Below are positions 1 through 8,071 of a DNA stretch of 64,000 nucleotides, one piece after another. This DNA comes from Bacillota bacterium (GTDB taxonomy: Bacteria > Bacillota > Clostridia > Christensenellales > UMGS416): NCBI GenBank assembly GCA_023421955.1, contig JAEZSE010000005.1:211103-275102 (forward strand). Reading direction: 5' to 3'. Each line of letters opens with the position of its first letter. Position 1 is the stretch's first letter. The notes below the pieces were generated by a model. That model had not been told where the DNA came from. It worked only from the letters and a program-made list of their open reading frames with translations, and ran no database searches. The position numbers were made by a program, and so were the translations under genes.

Positions 1-840
1 GAGAAATACTTTGACGCAGATAACTATTTTACTTGGTTGGCGTTCAACATCCTCACCGGAAACATCGATACGCAATCACGTAACTTCTATCTCTATAGCC
101 CGCAAAACAGTGAGAAGTGGTACTTCATTAACTGGGACTGTGACGCTGCATTGATGCGTGAAGAATCAGGCGACACCGCCGCCGACTCGATTGGATTTGA
201 GTATGGTATATGTAATTATTGGGGAGATGTTATCTTCAACAGAGTGATGCGTCTCCCGCAGTATCGGGCTTTTCTCGATGAGAAGATTGAGGAAATGCGA
301 AAGATCATTACACCACAGCATATCTACACGATGGCTGACGGCTATGCGTCCCTGATCAAGGAATATCTTTACCGTATGCCAGATCAAATGAATTGCGAAT
401 ACACCCCAGCGACCTATGATTTGATGGTAAAAAAGCTGGGTGATGAGGTGGAACTCAATTATCGGCTGTATAAACAGAGCCTCGAAGTACCTATGCCCTT
501 TTATGTTGATGTACCGCTGCCCAAAGAGGATCAAATTGTGTTTAAGTGGGATCCTGCCTTCGATCTGGATGGTCAGGACATTACCTATAGTTTCGTGTTG
601 TCGAGGGATCATCAGGGTAAGGATATTATCTTCAAGCAGGATGGGCTGAGCTTCCCCACAGTCACCACGAGCGGGCTGAAGCCTGGCAAGTATTTCTTTC
701 ATGTGCAGGCAACCAATGAAGATGGCAAAACTCAGTTTGCTCAGCCTTATTATGTGTATGACAGCACCAAGTTTTTTGGCACTCAGTGCTTCTATGTGCT
801 GAAGGACGGAAAAGTGCAGCTGGAGCAGACTTATGAGTGA
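1..840 (+). CDS. CotH-kinase family protein, 5' end outside window
   Basis: The reading frame is open from base 1 and ends at TGA 838-840, so the N-terminus lies upstream of the window. The visible start carries the C-terminal part of a CotH-kinase fold: a TGNxDxxxxN segment followed by FINWDCDAA, which resembles the metal-binding WDxD motif of the family. From about base 520 onward a beta-rich FN3/cadherin-like domain follows (KWDPAFDLDG, then GLKPGKYFFHVQATN). CotH proteins are atypical kinases of spore coats; many bacterial members outside spores are cell-surface proteins encoded with VTC genes. Here the stop overlaps the next gene (VTC) by 8 bases, and DUF4956 and DUF4832 genes follow, so one operon is likely. 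The substrate is not known from the sequence. Confidence 0.8.
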   Translation, partial: EKYFDADNYFTWLAFNILTGNIDTQSRNFYLYSPQNSEKWYFINWDCDAALMREESGDTAADSIGFEYGICNYWGDVIFNRVMRLPQYRAFLDEKIEEMRKIITPQHIYTMADGYASLIKEYLYRMPDQMNCEYTPATYDLMVKKLGDEVELNYRLYKQSLEVPMPFYVDVPLPKEDQIVFKWDPAFDLDGQDITYSFVLSRDHQGKDIIFKQDGLSFPTVTTSGLKPGKYFFHVQATNEDGKTQFAQPYYVYDSTKFFGTQCFYVLKDGKVQLEQTYE

Positions 841-1558
841 TCCGGCGCAGAATGGGGAGCGACCGCTCCGGTTCCGGCATGAGTTGAAATACTTGATCCG
901 GTATGATGAGAAAGAGCTGCTGTGCTCCCGGTTGAATGGCCTTATGAAACGGGACGGTAACGTAGGACCGAAAGGGTACTACAAGGTGCGCAGTCTGTAT
1001 TTTGATGATGTCTGGAACACTGCATATGAAGACAAACTCATGGGTGTGAGCGACAGGCAAAAGTTTCGCATCCGCGTTTATTCCGATGGAGACAACACCA
1101 TTCGTCTGGAGAGAAAACTCAAGCGTGGTCAGTATGTGGCCAAACAGCAAGCCGAACTGACCCGTGACGAGACTGAGCGGATCCTTGGGGGCGATTACAG
1201 CTTCTTACTCAAGCGCGATGAACCGTTGTGTGGTATTTTCTATAACGCCTGTGTGACGGAGCTCAACCGCCCCCGGGTGATGGTGGATTATGAGCGAGAG
1301 CCCTATGTGTTTCCGGCTGGTGATGTGCGCATCACCTTTGACACCGATGTGCGTGCAGGACTTTGGGGGTTTGATCTCTTTGACGAAAAGCTTCCGACGA
1401 TCAACACCCTGGATGATGGCTGGCTGATCATGGAGGTGAAATACACCGAGATGATGCCCGATTTGTTGCGTGCTGCGCTTCCCACCCGGTCAGGAGTGCC
1501 TGCGGCTATCTCCAAGTATGTGTTATGCTGCGAAAGGACAATGTTCGCGGCCAGATGA
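833..1558 (+). CDS. VTC-domain protein (polyphosphate polymerase-like)
   Basis: This 241-residue cytoplasmic protein has the tunnel-fold signatures of the VTC/CYTH superfamily. In order they are RHELKYLI near the N-terminus, FRIRVY, LERKLK, MVDYER, TFDTDVR and IMEVKY at the C-terminus. These basic and acidic strands normally line a tunnel that binds nucleotide, phosphate and divalent metal. Eukaryotic Vtc4 makes polyphosphate from ATP; bacterial copies beside CotH and DUF4956 genes are generally annotated as polyphosphate polymerase domain proteins but are little tested. The ATG lies inside the end of the CotH gene with a GGAG about 8 bases upstream. Family assignment is firm; the activity is inferred. 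Confidence 0.85.
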   Translation: MSDPAQNGERPLRFRHELKYLIRYDEKELLCSRLNGLMKRDGNVGPKGYYKVRSLYFDDVWNTAYEDKLMGVSDRQKFRIRVYSDGDNTIRLERKLKRGQYVAKQQAELTRDETERILGGDYSFLLKRDEPLCGIFYNACVTELNRPRVMVDYEREPYVFPAGDVRITFDTDVRAGLWGFDLFDEKLPTINTLDDGWLIMEVKYTEMMPDLLRAALPTRSGVPAAISKYVLCCERTMFAAR

Positions 1559-1593
1559 CCATGAAAATCGGCAAACCATTTTTGAGGTGAAAT

Positions 1594-2289
1594 ATGAACA
1601 ACCAATCTGCAATCAGCGCCAAAGACATTTTTGAACGCCTCGTAGACGGCAACATCTTCACCGTTACGATGACGTTGGATCAAGTGCTCGCCATTGTGGT
1701 GTCGTTGCTGGCCAGCGTGCTGGCGGGTCTTATCATCTATTTCATTTACAAGAAGTTTTTCCGGGGCGCTGTGTTCAGCCAAACCTTCGCCGTCACACTG
1801 ATTGGCATGACGGTGCTTACCTGCATGATCACGTTGGCTATCAGCACCAACCTGGTGCTTTCTCTGGGCATGGTGGGTGCGCTTAGCATTGTGCGGTACC
1901 GCACGGCCATTAAAGAGCCGATGGATCTGTTGTTTATGTTTTGGGCCATCGCGGCGGGCATAACAATTGGTGCCTATATGTATGTGCTGGTGGCCGCTGC
2001 TTCCCTGCTCCTGATCCTGATTTTGCTGCTGATGGGCCGTGGCGGCTCTCGGCAGATCTATGTGATGATTGTGCATTACCGCGGCGATGACATCGGCGAT
2101 CAGATCAAGCGAATCCTCAACAAAACACGCCACTCAGTCAAATCCCGCACAATGCGGGGCGATGCCTGCGAAATGGCTGTGGAGGTTTATACCAAGAAGG
2201 GCAACCTTGCTTTCCTGGAGCAGGTGCGCTCCCTGGAAAGCGTGGATGATGTGACGCTGGTGCAATACAATGGGGAATACCATGGATAA
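1594..2289 (+). CDS. DUF4956 family membrane protein
   Basis: This 231-residue integral membrane protein has about four hydrophobic helices between residues 25 and 145. The conserved DUF4956 block GMVGALSIVRYRTAIKEP sits between helices and is followed by a soluble C-terminal domain of about 80 residues (IYVMIVHYRGDD onward) that may be ferredoxin-like. A GAGGTGA ribosome binding site lies 3 bases before the ATG. DUF4956 proteins are repeatedly found beside VTC and CotH genes, as here, which suggests a membrane partner, perhaps a channel or regulator for the polymer made by the VTC protein. That role is an inference and no catalytic motif is visible. Confidence 0.85.
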   Translation: MNNQSAISAKDIFERLVDGNIFTVTMTLDQVLAIVVSLLASVLAGLIIYFIYKKFFRGAVFSQTFAVTLIGMTVLTCMITLAISTNLVLSLGMVGALSIVRYRTAIKEPMDLLFMFWAIAAGITIGAYMYVLVAAASLLLILILLLMGRGGSRQIYVMIVHYRGDDIGDQIKRILNKTRHSVKSRTMRGDACEMAVEVYTKKGNLAFLEQVRSLESVDDVTLVQYNGEYHG

Positions 2290-3682
2290 TGCCCGAAAAA
2301 GGAGCTATGCCTGGATTATCCCAGTTGTACTGCTCCTTGTATTCGGCGCAGCAATTTGGTGGGGTATGCACGCAAAGAAAACCGTAGTGCTGATTCCCGA
2401 AGCAATCGATGAGCCGCTCAACAATCCGTTGAGCGGTTTTGCGCCGTGTGCTGATTACGAAGAGATTGTAGGCGACAATCAACTGGTTTATGTGGATGTG
2501 ACATGGAGGGAGTTGGAGCCCGCGCGGGGTAATTACGATTTTTCTACCATTGAGCAAGAAAACCATCTGAATGCATGGCGCAGCAAAGGCAAGCATGTGG
2601 TGTTCCGCTTCCTTTGCGATGTGCCCGGTGAAGCGGAGCACATGGACATTCCCGACTGGCTGTATGAAGCCACTGGTAAAGATGGTGACTGGTACGATAC
2701 GGATTATGGCAAGGGGTATTCCCCGAATTATTCCAACCCTCTCATGATCGAGCTACATGGCAAGGCTATCGAAGCACTGGGAGCATATTTTGGCAGAGAC
2801 GAGTTCTTCAGCTTCATTGAGCTGGGCAGCCTGGGCCACTGGGGGGAATGGCACACGAAGCACGATAGCGGCATTGACCCTCTGCCCAATGAAAACGTGC
2901 GGCAGCAATACATCGAGCCGTATATCAATAGCTTCCCGCATGCAATGTTTCTGATGCGGCGGCCATTCCGGGATGCTGAGGAGAGGGGATTTGGCCTTTA
3001 CAATGACATGACCGGCGAACCGGATAGCACCGGTGAGTGGCTGCAATGGATCCAGTCGGGCGGGGTATACAATGAGACAGGGGAGCCGGACACACTGGTA
3101 CGAATGGTGGATGCTTGGAAAATTGCTCCGATCGGCGGTGAATTCACAAGTTCACTCACCATGGAGGAGATGCTTCAAGGTAATATTGAGCGGACCGTGA
3201 ACATGATCAAGAAATCACACATGACGTTTATTGGGCCCAAAAGCCCTGTGCTGCCGGAGGAACAACTCCTTTATAGCGAAGGAATCCACTCTGTCCTATC
3301 CGCACTCGGCAGCAGACTCCGTGTGTCCAGAGCTGAGCTAGTCCAGCCACTGTTGACTGAAGGCGATCTGATTGTTCGGCTGGACTGGGTCAACGATGGC
3401 AGCGCACCGTTTTATAGAGACTGGCAGACAGTACTGTGCCTGGTGGACAGCACCGGCAGGGAGGTGTTACGCCAGCCTGTGGATGTGAGACTCAGCGCCA
3501 TCACAAACGGCACACCGGTCAAGACGGAAACCGTGATCCCCGTTGGTAACCTTGCCGAGGGGGAGTATATGATCACGTTGGCCATTCTCAGCCCAGACAC
3601 CGGGTATCCCTCATACACATTCGCGATGGAGGGAAACCGGCCAGATAAGTTGTGTGTGCTGAGCCGATGGGTAAAAAGCTGA
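2282..3682 (+). CDS. membrane-anchored DUF4832 domain protein
   Basis: One N-terminal transmembrane segment (about residues 9-30) anchors an extracellular protein. NNPLSGFAPCADY marks the start of a TIM-barrel-like domain; ELGSLGHWGEWHT and FLMRRPFRDA are the conserved barrel motifs. A beta-sandwich follows (from about residue 340, LRVSRAELVQPL). This is the DUF4874/DUF4832 architecture, thought to act on or bind surface carbohydrate without proven activity. An ATG at 2270 would overlap the upstream gene by 20 bases; the ATG at 2282 was chosen because GGGGAA sits 6 bases before it. The gene shares its organisation with the protein at 3996, so the riboswitch lies between two relatives. Confidence 0.8.
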   Translation: MDNARKRSYAWIIPVVLLLVFGAAIWWGMHAKKTVVLIPEAIDEPLNNPLSGFAPCADYEEIVGDNQLVYVDVTWRELEPARGNYDFSTIEQENHLNAWRSKGKHVVFRFLCDVPGEAEHMDIPDWLYEATGKDGDWYDTDYGKGYSPNYSNPLMIELHGKAIEALGAYFGRDEFFSFIELGSLGHWGEWHTKHDSGIDPLPNENVRQQYIEPYINSFPHAMFLMRRPFRDAEERGFGLYNDMTGEPDSTGEWLQWIQSGGVYNETGEPDTLVRMVDAWKIAPIGGEFTSSLTMEEMLQGNIERTVNMIKKSHMTFIGPKSPVLPEEQLLYSEGIHSVLSALGSRLRVSRAELVQPLLTEGDLIVRLDWVNDGSAPFYRDWQTVLCLVDSTGREVLRQPVDVRLSAITNGTPVKTETVIPVGNLAEGEYMITLAILSPDTGYPSYTFAMEGNRPDKLCVLSRWVKS

Positions 3683-3854
3683 TTATATCAAAAGCAATAT
3701 GATGCAAACTCCAAGACATTTGTTATCTCTTATGCTTTCTGGGTATCTAGTATCCATACAATAAAAAGATGCTTTATCAAAAAAGCTAATCATGTGAAAG
3801 GGGTGATGCCGAACAAAGAGGAGATCTGTCACAATCAGTCGGATCAGGACATAT

Positions 3855-3946
3855 CTTGAAAAGGGCAAACAACTCGAAAGGGTTGGACGCAAAGCCACGA
3901 GTCTAAGGCGAAAGCTATGATCGTCGGGTTGCCAAGAAGGTTTCGA
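3855..3946 (+). promoter_or_regulatory. c-di-GMP-I (GEMM-I) riboswitch aptamer
   Basis: The conserved parts of a class I cyclic di-GMP aptamer are present in order. GGGCAAAC leads into helix CAACTC (3870-3875), GAAA tetraloop (3876-3879) and GGGTTG (3880-3885). GACGCAAAGCC follows, then a second arm closed by ACGA/TCGT (3897-3900, 3921-3924). That arm carries a CTAAG...TATG element, matching the 11-nt tetraloop receptor, capped by GC-GAAA-GC. The aptamer closes with GGGTTGCC, which pairs back to GGCAA. It lies 50 bases before the start of the secreted DUF4832-FN3 gene. The aptamer identity is strong; the direction of switching is not decided by sequence alone. Confidence 0.95.
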
Positions 3947-3961
3947 TGAATATAAACATGG

Positions 3962-3995
3962 AACCTCCTTTGGCGCACACTAAGGAGGTTTTATT
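3962..3995 (+). promoter_or_regulatory. RBS-sequestering hairpin (riboswitch expression platform)
   Basis: AACCTCCTT (3962-3970) and AAGGAGGTT (3982-3990) are perfect inverted arms around an 11-base loop. The right arm contains the whole AAGGAGG Shine-Dalgarno sequence, 7 bases before ATG 3996, so the folded hairpin would block translation. The run after the arm is only TTTT then ATT, so it is a poor terminator. GAAGGTTTC (3936-3944), beside the closing helix of the aptamer, can pair with GGAACCTCC (3960-3968) with one mismatch and so offers a competing fold. Simplest reading: ligand-stabilised aptamer frees the left arm and switches translation off. That direction is inferred. Confidence 0.8.
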
Positions 3996-6281
3996 ATGCC
4001 ATTCAATCATTGCAAAAGGCGAAGAGTTAATATCGCCGTATGCGTCTTCACCGCAGTCTTGCTTGTAATTGGGCTCATGCCTCTGCAGAAAGCATATGCC
4101 GAAGGTGCGGTCACCACTCTGGACACAATGGAAACCATCACGTTTTCTGAGGACCAGTCGCTGTTCGCAAACCCGGAAAGCGGGTGGTACCGGCCGTATG
4201 AGACGGACGATATCTGGTCAATTGACAAGCTTCGTTCTCAGGGCATCACGATGATCCTTCTGGAAGCCAACCTGAAGGATTTCAAGACTGGCCCAATCAG
4301 CGATGTAAAACTCAATGAGATCCGCAATGGCTTCAACCTGGCCAGAAAGTATGGCTTGCAGGTGATGTTCCGCGCTGCGTACGACTTTGATGGAGTGCTA
4401 AAACCGGAACCAACCAGTCTCACTGTCATCACCGGCCATATTGCACAACTGAAGAGTATCTTCTACGACAATGAAGATATTCTTTACTGCGTGCAGGCGG
4501 GTTTTCTAGGCCCGTGGGGCGAGTGGCACAACTCATATTACGGAGACCCGCCGTCACTGGAATCCCGCAAGGCGGTGATAAATGCACTCATGGAGGCTGT
4601 GCCGAAGAGCCGGTCGATCCTGGTGCGCCGGCCTATGTTTATCCGCGACATGTATGCGTCCACCGGAAGCACGCTGTCGTTGGCAACCGCCTACTCGCAA
4701 TCGGCGCTGGCCCGGACAGGCTACCACGACGATGCGTTGTTGAGCTCCGAAAGCGAGTGCGGCACCTATGTGGACTCGAAATACACCCGTTCAGCTGAAC
4801 TCAATTGGACGGACAACCACGACCTGTATGTGCCGTTTGTGGGAGAAAGCAACAAGTTGTCTTCCTATTCCGATCCGAACAATGCTGTGTATGAGCTTAA
4901 TAAGCTGCATGCACAAAGCCTGAACATCGATTACCATCTGGATGTGATCTCCAAATGGAAATCGACCAATTATGGTGCAATGACCACTTATAATTATGTG
5001 ACTCAGCGGTTGGGCTACCGTTTTGTCATGCAGGATGCTTCCATCAGCACCAGCCTGATCAAGGGCGGTGCGCTTCACCTGCGGTTCAACATCCGCAATG
5101 ATGGCTTTGCCAATCTGGTTAACGCCAGGAAGTTGGAGGTTGTGCTGAGCAATGGCCAACAGACCTACACCGCGCAAGTGAATGATGACCCCCGTTATTG
5201 GTTCAATAAAAACGGGGTGATGACCAAAGATTTGTATTTCAGCATCCCGACAAACATTGGCAGCGGGCTGTGGAGCATTTATCTCAATCTCCCAAGCGCT
5301 TCCTCAACGCTAGCATCTAACCCGCTATATTCTGTCCGGCTTGCCAACACTGGCATGTGGGTGCAGGAAAAGGGTTATAACCTGATTAAGAGCGGGCTGA
5401 CGATCTCGTCAGGCGCAGCAACCGGAAATGTGACCGGTTTTGAACAAATCACCAGAGAGACTGCCCAATGGCTGTTTGACGCTGTATCCGGTGGAGTACA
5501 AGCACCTGCGGAAACGCCTGCAGAAACCTCAGCTGCTCCCACAGCTACACCAGCATCAAGCACAACATCACCGGCTGCCACAGTCAGTGCGAGCGCATCC
5601 CCGTCGCCATCCATGACTGCAGCGCCAACCGCCTTGCCAACGCAGGAGCCAACAGCGACTTCGGTCGAAACGGCCACTGCCACCGAAGCACCCGTGCCAA
5701 CACCAACAGTACAGCCTTCAACCGGCTTTGAGTCTGCTGTTGATGGCGTTACCGCCACGGCGGCTAGCTACAACAGTATCAGGGTTTCCTGGAAATCTCT
5801 GAGCGGCGCAGAAAAATATCAGGTTTATCGGGCATCCACCATCAATGGAATCTATTCCTCAATTGCTACTACCACATCGTTGAACTATACAAACAAGTAT
5901 CTGACCACAGGCACGACTTACTATTACAAGGTTCGGGCATATCGCACCATCAATGGAACGAAGCAGTACAGCCCGTTTTCAAGTGTGGTTTATGCCGCAT
6001 CCAAGCCTTCCAAACCTGCGCCTGTAAAGGTAACCAAGGTTTCCTCCACACGCTCCAACGTGAGCTGGGGTGCTGTCGCAGGAGCTACCAGGTATGAGCT
6101 GTGGAGAGCAAACTCCTCCAACGGCACCTATTCTCTGATTGCTATCACCGGATTGACCAACAATATCAACAGTGGGTTGAGCTCCGGGAGAACATACTAT
6201 TACAAGGTGCGGGCTTACCGGACTGTCGGATCGAGAAAAATTTATGGTAGTTTTTCCCAAGTGATTGCCAAACGGCAATAA
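3996..6281 (+). CDS. secreted DUF4874/DUF4832 protein with two FN3 domains
   Basis: This 761-residue protein starts with a signal peptide cleaved near residue 35 (after AYA). A DUF4874/DUF4832 region covers about residues 45-470: NPESGWYRPY, then VQAGFLGPWGEWHN and ILVRRPMF, followed by a beta-sandwich. A Pro/Thr/Ser/Ala-rich linker spans about 495-577. Two fibronectin type III domains fill 580-665 and 672-761, each with the segment YYYKVRAYRT. There is no LPXTG or C-terminal membrane anchor. The architecture suggests an exported carbohydrate-related or adhesive surface protein. Expression is predicted to be under c-di-GMP control through the leader just upstream. A terminator follows at 6312. 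Confidence 0.85.
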   Translation: MPFNHCKRRRVNIAVCVFTAVLLVIGLMPLQKAYAEGAVTTLDTMETITFSEDQSLFANPESGWYRPYETDDIWSIDKLRSQGITMILLEANLKDFKTGPISDVKLNEIRNGFNLARKYGLQVMFRAAYDFDGVLKPEPTSLTVITGHIAQLKSIFYDNEDILYCVQAGFLGPWGEWHNSYYGDPPSLESRKAVINALMEAVPKSRSILVRRPMFIRDMYASTGSTLSLATAYSQSALARTGYHDDALLSSESECGTYVDSKYTRSAELNWTDNHDLYVPFVGESNKLSSYSDPNNAVYELNKLHAQSLNIDYHLDVISKWKSTNYGAMTTYNYVTQRLGYRFVMQDASISTSLIKGGALHLRFNIRNDGFANLVNARKLEVVLSNGQQTYTAQVNDDPRYWFNKNGVMTKDLYFSIPTNIGSGLWSIYLNLPSASSTLASNPLYSVRLANTGMWVQEKGYNLIKSGLTISSGAATGNVTGFEQITRETAQWLFDAVSGGVQAPAETPAETSAAPTATPASSTTSPAATVSASASPSPSMTAAPTALPTQEPTATSVETATATEAPVPTPTVQPSTGFESAVDGVTATAASYNSIRVSWKSLSGAEKYQVYRASTINGIYSSIATTTSLNYTNKYLTTGTTYYYKVRAYRTINGTKQYSPFSSVVYAASKPSKPAPVKVTKVSSTRSNVSWGAVAGATRYELWRANSSNGTYSLIAITGLTNNINSGLSSGRTYYYKVRAYRTVGSRKIYGSFSQVIAKRQ

Positions 6282-6311
6282 CCAATTGGCGTTTCCTGTT
6301 GCCAAACACAG

Positions 6312-6349
6312 AGCTGGTCAAGGCTAGAATTCATCCTTGACCAGCTTTT
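6312..6349 (+). terminator. intrinsic terminator after the DUF4832-FN3 gene
   Basis: AGCTGGTCAAGG (6312-6323) pairs perfectly with CCTTGACCAGCT (6335-6346) around an 11-base loop, followed by a short T run. The right arm lies inside the 3' end of the convergent Rieske oxidoreductase gene, so the hairpin also encodes that protein's last residues. Confidence 0.75.
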
Positions 6350-7892
6350 CCACTGTGTTGGTGCTCTTTCCTGTGTTAAGACCCCGTATCGCTGGTCCCT
6401 CAATCACGTTCCCGTCCACATCATACCGAGAGCCATGGCAGGGGCAATCCCATGACCTCTCGGCAGTGTTCCAGTTAACCTCGCAGCCAAGATGGGGGCA
6501 TGTTGTGTCAACTACATGCAGCTGTCCATCGTCATCCCGGTATGCACCGGCGCGATGGCCGTCAATCTCAAGCACTTTGCCTTCGCCGGGTTGCACATCC
6601 ACCGAGTCTGGCAGAGGGGAGAGCTTGCCGCCCAACAGATTGGCCGCAACATTTGCATTCTCCACAACTGCGTTTTTGATGGATGCAAGAATGTTAGTGC
6701 GGGAAGGATGATACACCTCTTGCCACTCTGAGCGGCCGTGAACGATCAGGTCGCGCAGTACCATCGCAGAAGCCACCGAGTTGGTCATACCCCATTTCCC
6801 ATAGCCGGTCGTCACATACAGATTGGGGGTGTCTGAGGAATATCGGCCGGTATAGGGCAGATCGTCCAACGTCATGCAATCCTGTGCCGACCAATGGAAG
6901 GGAATATCCCGCACGTCAAACAACTGCTCTGCAAACCCTGCCAGCGCCCGGTAGTGCTCCAACGTGTCTTCCGATTGGCCGCACTTGTGGTTTTCTCCCC
7001 CTATAAGAATTAATTCTCCCTCATTGGAAGGCTGGGATCGCAGCGACCTTGTTGGATCATCGGCGTTGATATACATGCCGCCTGGGTACTTATCATTGGC
7101 TTGCACTGCCACAATATAGGAACGCTCCACATAGAGCCGCGCAAAATAAAGCGCAGGCTTGTTGAGCACAGGGTAATGGCTGGCAATTACCACCGCATCG
7201 GCGCGCACCTTCTGGCCGCCTTCCAGTGTAAGTGTGATGTCGGCAGAACCGGCATGCTCCACATCGATTACCTTGCTTTGTTCACAAATGGCTACTCCAT
7301 GCTTTGCGCACCATTTTGCAATCCCCAGAAGGAATTTTCGTGGATGAAATTGTGCCTGGCCATCGAACCGTACACCGGCAAGTGCTGGCACATCAAAAGG
7401 AATCTTTTCGATGAACTCTGCCTTGATACCAAGATCAAGGGCTGTTTTAACCTCCCGGTTGATCTTCTCAATGTTCTCTTCCACCTCTGTGTAAACAACC
7501 GCTGGTTGTTGCGAAAAATCACATTGGATCTTTAGCTCTGCAGAAATTCTCTCCACCTCAGATATGGCGGCTTGGTTGGCATCGGCATATTGCTTTGCCT
7601 CATCACGGCCAACTTTATCCACAATGTTGTGATAAATCAGGTCATGCTGTGCCGTTAGTTTGGCTGTGGTGTGGCCGGAAGTTCCAAAGCCGATCCGGTC
7701 GGCCTCCAGCAGCATCACCTTTGCACCGGAAAGTGCCAGGTAATACGCTGTCATGATACCCGCCAGACCGCCACCGATGATGGCAACTTCTGTTGTCTGA
7801 TCATGCCGCAGTGGAGGATAAGCAGGTTGTTCATCAGGTGTGAGCCAATAGGATTGTGGTTGTTTCTTCAGAAAGCTCATCAAGGAATCCAT
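6324..7892 (-). CDS. FAD-dependent oxidoreductase with C-terminal Rieske domain
   Basis: This 522-residue protein joins two modules. The N-terminal DAO-type FAD domain has the dinucleotide motif GGGLAG near residues 40-45 and GFGTSGHTTAK shortly after. The C-terminal Rieske [2Fe-2S] domain has the ligand boxes CPHLGC and CPCHGS in the last 60 residues. The pairing is known in bacterial amine or glycine oxidase-like proteins whose substrates are mostly unknown. It stands alone, convergent with the DUF4832-FN3 gene, so context does not name a substrate. The start has a modest GGTGA about 6-7 bases upstream. Fold and cofactors are well supported. Confidence 0.9.
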   Translation of the reverse strand: MDSLMSFLKKQPQSYWLTPDEQPAYPPLRHDQTTEVAIIGGGLAGIMTAYYLALSGAKVMLLEADRIGFGTSGHTTAKLTAQHDLIYHNIVDKVGRDEAKQYADANQAAISEVERISAELKIQCDFSQQPAVVYTEVEENIEKINREVKTALDLGIKAEFIEKIPFDVPALAGVRFDGQAQFHPRKFLLGIAKWCAKHGVAICEQSKVIDVEHAGSADITLTLEGGQKVRADAVVIASHYPVLNKPALYFARLYVERSYIVAVQANDKYPGGMYINADDPTRSLRSQPSNEGELILIGGENHKCGQSEDTLEHYRALAGFAEQLFDVRDIPFHWSAQDCMTLDDLPYTGRYSSDTPNLYVTTGYGKWGMTNSVASAMVLRDLIVHGRSEWQEVYHPSRTNILASIKNAVVENANVAANLLGGKLSPLPDSVDVQPGEGKVLEIDGHRAGAYRDDDGQLHVVDTTCPHLGCEVNWNTAERSWDCPCHGSRYDVDGNVIEGPAIRGLNTGKSTNTVEKLVKDEF

Positions 7893-8012
7893 TTTCGATC
7901 ACCGTTTTCTTTGTAGTTTCTGCTCTTTGCATGATCTTATTCCGGAAACCCATATTTTCATTTCTTGCTGAGAATAAAATAAAAGTTAATCTGATCATTT
8001 AGAGGTCGAAAC

Positions 8013-8041
8013 TTGCATCAATTCACCACAAAAGGTATAAT
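8013..8041 (+). promoter_or_regulatory. sigma-A promoter of the glycosyltransferase pair
   Basis: TTGCAT (8013-8018) and a perfect TATAAT (8036-8041) are separated by 17 bases. The element lies 30 bases before the GT2 start codon. Confidence 0.85.
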
Positions 8042-8071
8042 TTGTGCCTGAGCTCCTATTCCGGAGGAACA

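Noticed and set aside
5375..5758. 127-codon reverse frame opposite the Thr/Pro linker of the DUF4832-FN3 gene
   Set aside because: It is the Ala/Val-rich shadow of a low-complexity linker in the real gene and lacks start signals.
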